From Aphrophora alni (lineage: Eukaryota; Arthropoda; Insecta; Hemiptera; Aphrophoridae): a stretch of 64,000 bases of DNA. Shown here in pieces: positions 59,397-64,000 of the stretch. The stretch covers positions 16,418,590-16,482,589 of the forward strand of contig OY740768.1 of the NCBI GenBank assembly GCA_963513935.1, given 5' to 3'. Both the position numbers and the translations under genes were made by a program. The number at the start of each line of letters is the position of its first letter. The stretch's first letter is position 1. Below the pieces are notes generated by a model. The model saw only the letters and a program-made list of their open reading frames with translations, searched no databases and had not been told where the DNA came from.

Positions 59397-62300
59397 TACC
59401 ATTATCCAGTTTATCAATTTTCACCTGGATAGAAACATTTTTTGACACATGACTAAGACTCAAATTTTAATTAATATATCTTATTTATTATTTTAATTTA
59501 ACGGTTTTCTAAGCATTGATGTGCTACATAAATTTGTGTCCATCTACTTATTAAAGTGTAAAAAGTAAAATAACAATAATCCAAAAACGCGCTGCTTACT
59601 CTCCTACAGTGAAATATCATGCTATTTCTTAAGTTTTATTAAAATGTAGAATCTCCTTGCTATCTTAGATAGGCTATTATTAAAACTTTATATAATGATT
59701 GCTAAAAGAGTCATCGAACTGTTTTATAGATTCTTTTAAAATTATGTCAGAAAATCTGATATTGGGCTATTTTTGTTAATATATGTAAACCTAAAACTTC
59801 CCAAAGTCTTTAAGTGCAAGATTTTCAAATTAGAAGCTACAATTGTTTGTTTCAAAATTCTAATTAAAATTTGTATATGCTGTGTTATCGGTATATGTTT
59901 TAAATATGCTATAGTTTAACTTAAAGTCTCTCTCAAAATTTGTTTAAGTTTTAGATTGTACGTACCAAGAACTAAAATTAAGTTTCTAATCAAAATATTT
60001 AAAAGAATAAAATTATTATAATTTGTATTTCTTTTAAAAAAATTAGGGTTTGATTTCACAAACAAAACTATCATTTTACATATTTCTCTAAATGTCAAAT
60101 TTTCTACGACCAAAACTAAAACGTTTTTGAGGATACATTTTTAATTATTATACTTTCTTCATACTAAACTGATTGGAATTATGTTTTCACAACTAATAAT
60201 GATGAAAAATGATAATGGCGACCTAATAAATAAATGGCATATAATAACAACAATCCCATCTGATTTAATAATTAAATGTCCGTATCATATTTCTGTAGTG
60301 TACCATTGTATTAATCATTAAACTTATACCCCACATATTCCCCCCATTCCCTTTATTTTAAGCTTATAATCCATTACACGTTTAACCTAGAAGCTGCCGA
60401 GTTTACACTTATATCGTAGGTGTTATTCCTTTACGTGATACAACGATGAACTTCAAAATAAATTATTTAGTGACGGTTTTTTTTCTTTTAAATGCAACTA
60501 CACATTATTTTGTGCAGATAGAGTTCACAACTATCGCACGTTACAAAGAGAGAATGTAACCAATAATATTACTCAATTGTATTTATGCTATAATTACCAT
60601 ATATAAAAAAGTTACTACTGTTTATACGTAATGCTATTGTTTTTGTTTTTTCCAACAAGAATCATTAGTATTGGTTTATGTTGTTTGGGCTGTTTTACAT
60701 AAAAATCTGGGCCTTACATCTTGTTTTATTTTTATAGAGGACTTCAAGGTACAATATATTACTGAATTAAACAGTATCTTTTTATATCAATGCGTCTTTA
60801 GTTGCTACCACATATATGTTGTTGCATATAATAGACATTTACTGCTGTAAAACTAGATGATTTAGAGTTGTTTGTTGTTCACTGCAATATTTTAATATTT
60901 GTTGCATTAAGCATAAAGACCACTGTCATTACAACTACCTTACTCGTAAGTGAATAAACGAAGTATAATAATAGAAACAAATAAATATATTTCCATGTTT
61001 TTACTGATATTCTTCATTTATGGCCTAAAAAATTTGAATTAAAAAATAATTTGAGAGACTTACCTTCCGTTGTTGTCTTAGTCATGTACGTAAGCACAGA
61101 AGGCAATATTAATATTGAAAGTTTTAATTGAACATGGTGGAACTTTTGTATGCTCGTTGAAACCTTTTGAAATTCAGAATAATTTCAAAATTACCATTTA
61201 CACTACTTTTGAAGTAATCGTCTTGGCGTCAGATTGGTGACTTATACTTCAAACTAAATTTTACACAGACATTTTAAACGAAAGTAGATTCAGCGTTTCG
61301 AGAATTATCCGCTATGCATAGCTTAACGGAGATATGTCATAGGAGTTTATCCTTGTACTGCTATTGCTCTCCTTCTCTATTTTTTAAATTATTAAAATAA
61401 ATAAGCTATGTCTATTTACCAAGCCTCACGTAAATGACAACACATTAGTACGTTGATGTCCACGTTCCTAGGGAAGAAATACCTTTCCTGTATTTTAATA
61501 CGTATTTATTAATTCCTGATTAATAAGGGAATTAAATATTATACTTTTATAGTTATTCTTAAATTTTACCATATAGATAATGGAGAGTGGTTAAGTTACT
61601 TATGGGACAAAGTTTATATAGTTATCCCAAAAATAATAAAATAAAAATTTGATTAAATAATCCGTATTTATATAAACTATCGAAAAAAGTTTTACATCTA
61701 CTGTAAAAGATATTCACGAAAATGTTTTTAATGTTTGCTTCGCAAGAAATTAGATAAAATATCAATGTTTAATTCTGCATATAATGATGTGAACAATACA
61801 TTTTCTACAATGATATATAACAATATTGTTTGTAATTTCGAGCCCTCATCATACACACTAATAAATTTATTTAAAGTTCGATAGTATCAAGTAAAATAAT
61901 CGTGCTTAAATAGTAGAGATTTGGTTAATATCTTGATACGAGCGAAGTGAGTAGAGTAATTTAAATAAATGTACATTGGCAAGGCTCATCAGAATTAATC
62001 AATCTTCAAATAGCTGTAATTATCTAGATAATTTCTATAAAACCAAAAAACAAATGCAATTGGTGATTTGTATATTTACTACACGATTATGATCAAACAA
62101 TAATAATATTCAAAACAATAAGACTTATCAACATGTTAAATTTGCGTAAATGATGTCAAATTACAATCAATCACTTATAAGTGAAATATAGTAGGAATTA
62201 AAATAATAAATTACGTATGAGTTCACAAATGTTGTTATTCGAACATTTAAATATATGGTGGATTTTTTTTTTTAAAAAAGCCCTCAACTTGATATTTTTC

Positions 62301-62876
62301 ATTTGTCTCAGGTATATCTACCGATACGTTATGGACATTTTATTGGTACAAAATATCAACAGCTAACTACTAATTTTATATTGAATTATCTGTAAGTTTG
62401 TAAATTATACTTGAGACTATATTTGTTTATCACGTGTTTTAGATACAATTGAATCAAATTACTTACTACTAACGTCGATTTTTTTACGTTTTACGTTGTG
62501 AAATGACTGTTTACCAAACAAACTTTATGGAGGTAAAAAACAACAAGAAATAAAAATAATGTATTTTTTTAAATAGTGTTTTTTTTCCATTTTATTCAAA
62601 TAAAATTTAATTAGAATAATAATAACCTCAATAAAATGTCTTCTTAATGTGATAAATAAAAGTTTCAAAATGTACAAAAAAACAATAACATAAACTAACT
62701 AAATATATTGTCATTAAAGTTGAATATATGTTATAAATGTACATACAATTATTTTATTGTATTTTTCTTGATAAAACAGTTTAGTCTAAATTAGTAACAT
62801 TTGTTATTTTATAAAATAAATATTATTATTCCACCCTATAAAATAATGTTTAACTTAAAAATTCTTCAGACTATTT

Positions 62877-62878
<2 letters not shown>
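59397..62878. other. AT-rich DNA, one weak minus-strand exon candidate
   Basis: At 61085-61066 the minus strand reads ATG ACT AAG ACA ACA ACG GAA G followed by GTAAGT, a perfect donor, after a somewhat GC-richer upstream stretch (61200-61380). It could be a first coding exon, but no following exon was found and one such donor is expected by chance. Nothing else is visible. Confidence 0.3.

Positions 62879-62933
<55 letters not shown>
62879..62933. repeat. (TA)n microsatellite
   Basis: About 55 bp of TA dinucleotides. Confidence 0.95.
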
Positions 62934-62935
<2 letters not shown>

Positions 62936-64000
62936 CCCCTTTGATAACCCAAGCCTCAATAACAACAAGATTAATGAAAAGAGAAAAGTAAAAGTACAAA
63001 GCAATACTTCTTTATCACCCTTGACAATAACACAGATTTATTTTCTCAGGAGTTTGGGAAAGGAAACGGGAAACTTAAACGTTCATTACATAAATTTCAC
63101 TTTTACTCCAAGGTCTTGTTATTAAAATTTACCAAATGATTTAAACAGACCTAGAAAATTATTAGGGACACTCATGAGAAACAACACTCAGATGTAACGT
63201 AAATCATAATAGGCTGCTATTTACTAGGATAAATTATTATAATACAAAATCATATATTAATAAATGATTATTAATTATTGATTTTAAGTTCTCAAACAGT
63301 TTTCTGAATTTATTATTGTCTTTATTTTACTAAAAAATAGCTTATTAGCTGAAGCATTCTGTAGGTTAAAGTAATAAGGTAGATTATAAAAAAATAGTGC
63401 TGTTTAAAATGTTTTTAAAGCTCAATTTAAATTTATTACCTTTAATCTAGACTTCTTGTTAAACTTTTCTGAAATTGTACTAAAATTAAATCTACAGTAG
63501 AGGAAATCTATATCGTGGAAATTATTAATGTATATAAATATTAAAACTTCAAGGCACATACTGGTAAATATAAAACAATCTTTTCCTTCCCTATCGTTCA
63601 TTTAGGTCTAAATTGTATTTCATTTTAATTGACGTATGTAATGGGAACACATGATTTAAGATCACCGGACACAGTTTTTTTAATCATTTATTAGTGAGTG
63701 TGAAAAACCACTTTTTTAACCAATTTGTGTAATGTACTTATATCATTTTCTTATAGAACGTATCATTAAAAAGTTATATTATCAATTGTGATTTTGGAAT
63801 AAAAAAATTTAAGTACGTATGTATAATAAAAGAAACTAATTCTTTTTAAATGTTTATTCTCCTCCAAATAATGTGTATTTGACTCTATTGGCATTGTTTA
63901 GGTTTCAAAATACGCTTTCTACGTTAAATAATTTGAATGTTTGCCTAAACCCGTGACTATTTTAGTCACTTTGTTTTGACCGGAATAAAGTACCCAATAT
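62934..64000. other. AT-rich DNA, nothing seen
   Basis: No exon, RNA gene or element motif is visible to the end of the window. Confidence 0.6.

Overview
The window looks like non-coding or intronic DNA from a large, AT-rich, repeat-rich animal genome. By eye it is roughly 70% or more A+T. It has no long open reading frame and no bacterial-style gene packing. It holds about eleven long (TA)n tracts, a 120-bp satellite array, and decayed retroelements and DNA transposons. A short (CCTAA)3 tract at 40357 is the arthropod-type telomere unit, so an arthropod is my best guess. The sequence alone does not prove it.

Real coding capacity is sparse. The best candidate is a small spliced gene of unknown function on the + strand, with internal exons at 15205-15355 and 16565-16683. 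Both have consensus-like splice sites, higher GC than their surroundings, open frames and matching phases. A 13-nt first coding exon at 14582-14594 and either of two final exons (18896-18972 or 22559-22764) also fit the phase. These give predicted proteins of 119 or 162 residues. I do not recognise the protein.

The other protein-like signals are mobile-element remains. They include a Tigger/pogo-type transposase pseudogene (13490-13975, -) and the GIY-YIG end of a Penelope-like element (39309-39605, -) with its 3' tail to about 38925. A weaker Penelope-like fragment lies at 7130-7264 (+). A LINE 3' end (48388-49430, -) has a second, 5'-truncated copy of the same family at 56283-56665. A GC-richer block at 30308-31400 carries a minus-strand TATA/DRE-like promoter and may be an LTR.

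A recurring theme is a hammerhead-ribozyme-like motif: a CTGANGA-type box, a short hairpin, GAAA, then a palindrome. It occurs alone at 17220-17265, on both arms of two fold-back elements (38109-38593 and 45036-45423), and in degenerate form at the Penelope-like 3' tail. Penelope-like elements are known to carry hammerheads, so these loci probably belong to one retroelement-derived group.

Layout: 1-13.4 kb is nearly featureless except for the weak fragment at 7.1 kb. 13.4-23 kb holds the transposase relic and the candidate gene. 23-30 kb is empty apart from TA tracts. 30-31.7 kb is the promoter-bearing block. 35-39.6 kb has the longest TA tract, a 40-bp palindrome, fold-back element 1 and the Penelope remnant. 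45 kb has fold-back element 2. 48-57 kb has the LINE copies and a degenerate repeat module. 58-59.3 kb is the satellite array. 59.4-64 kb is empty apart from one TA tract.
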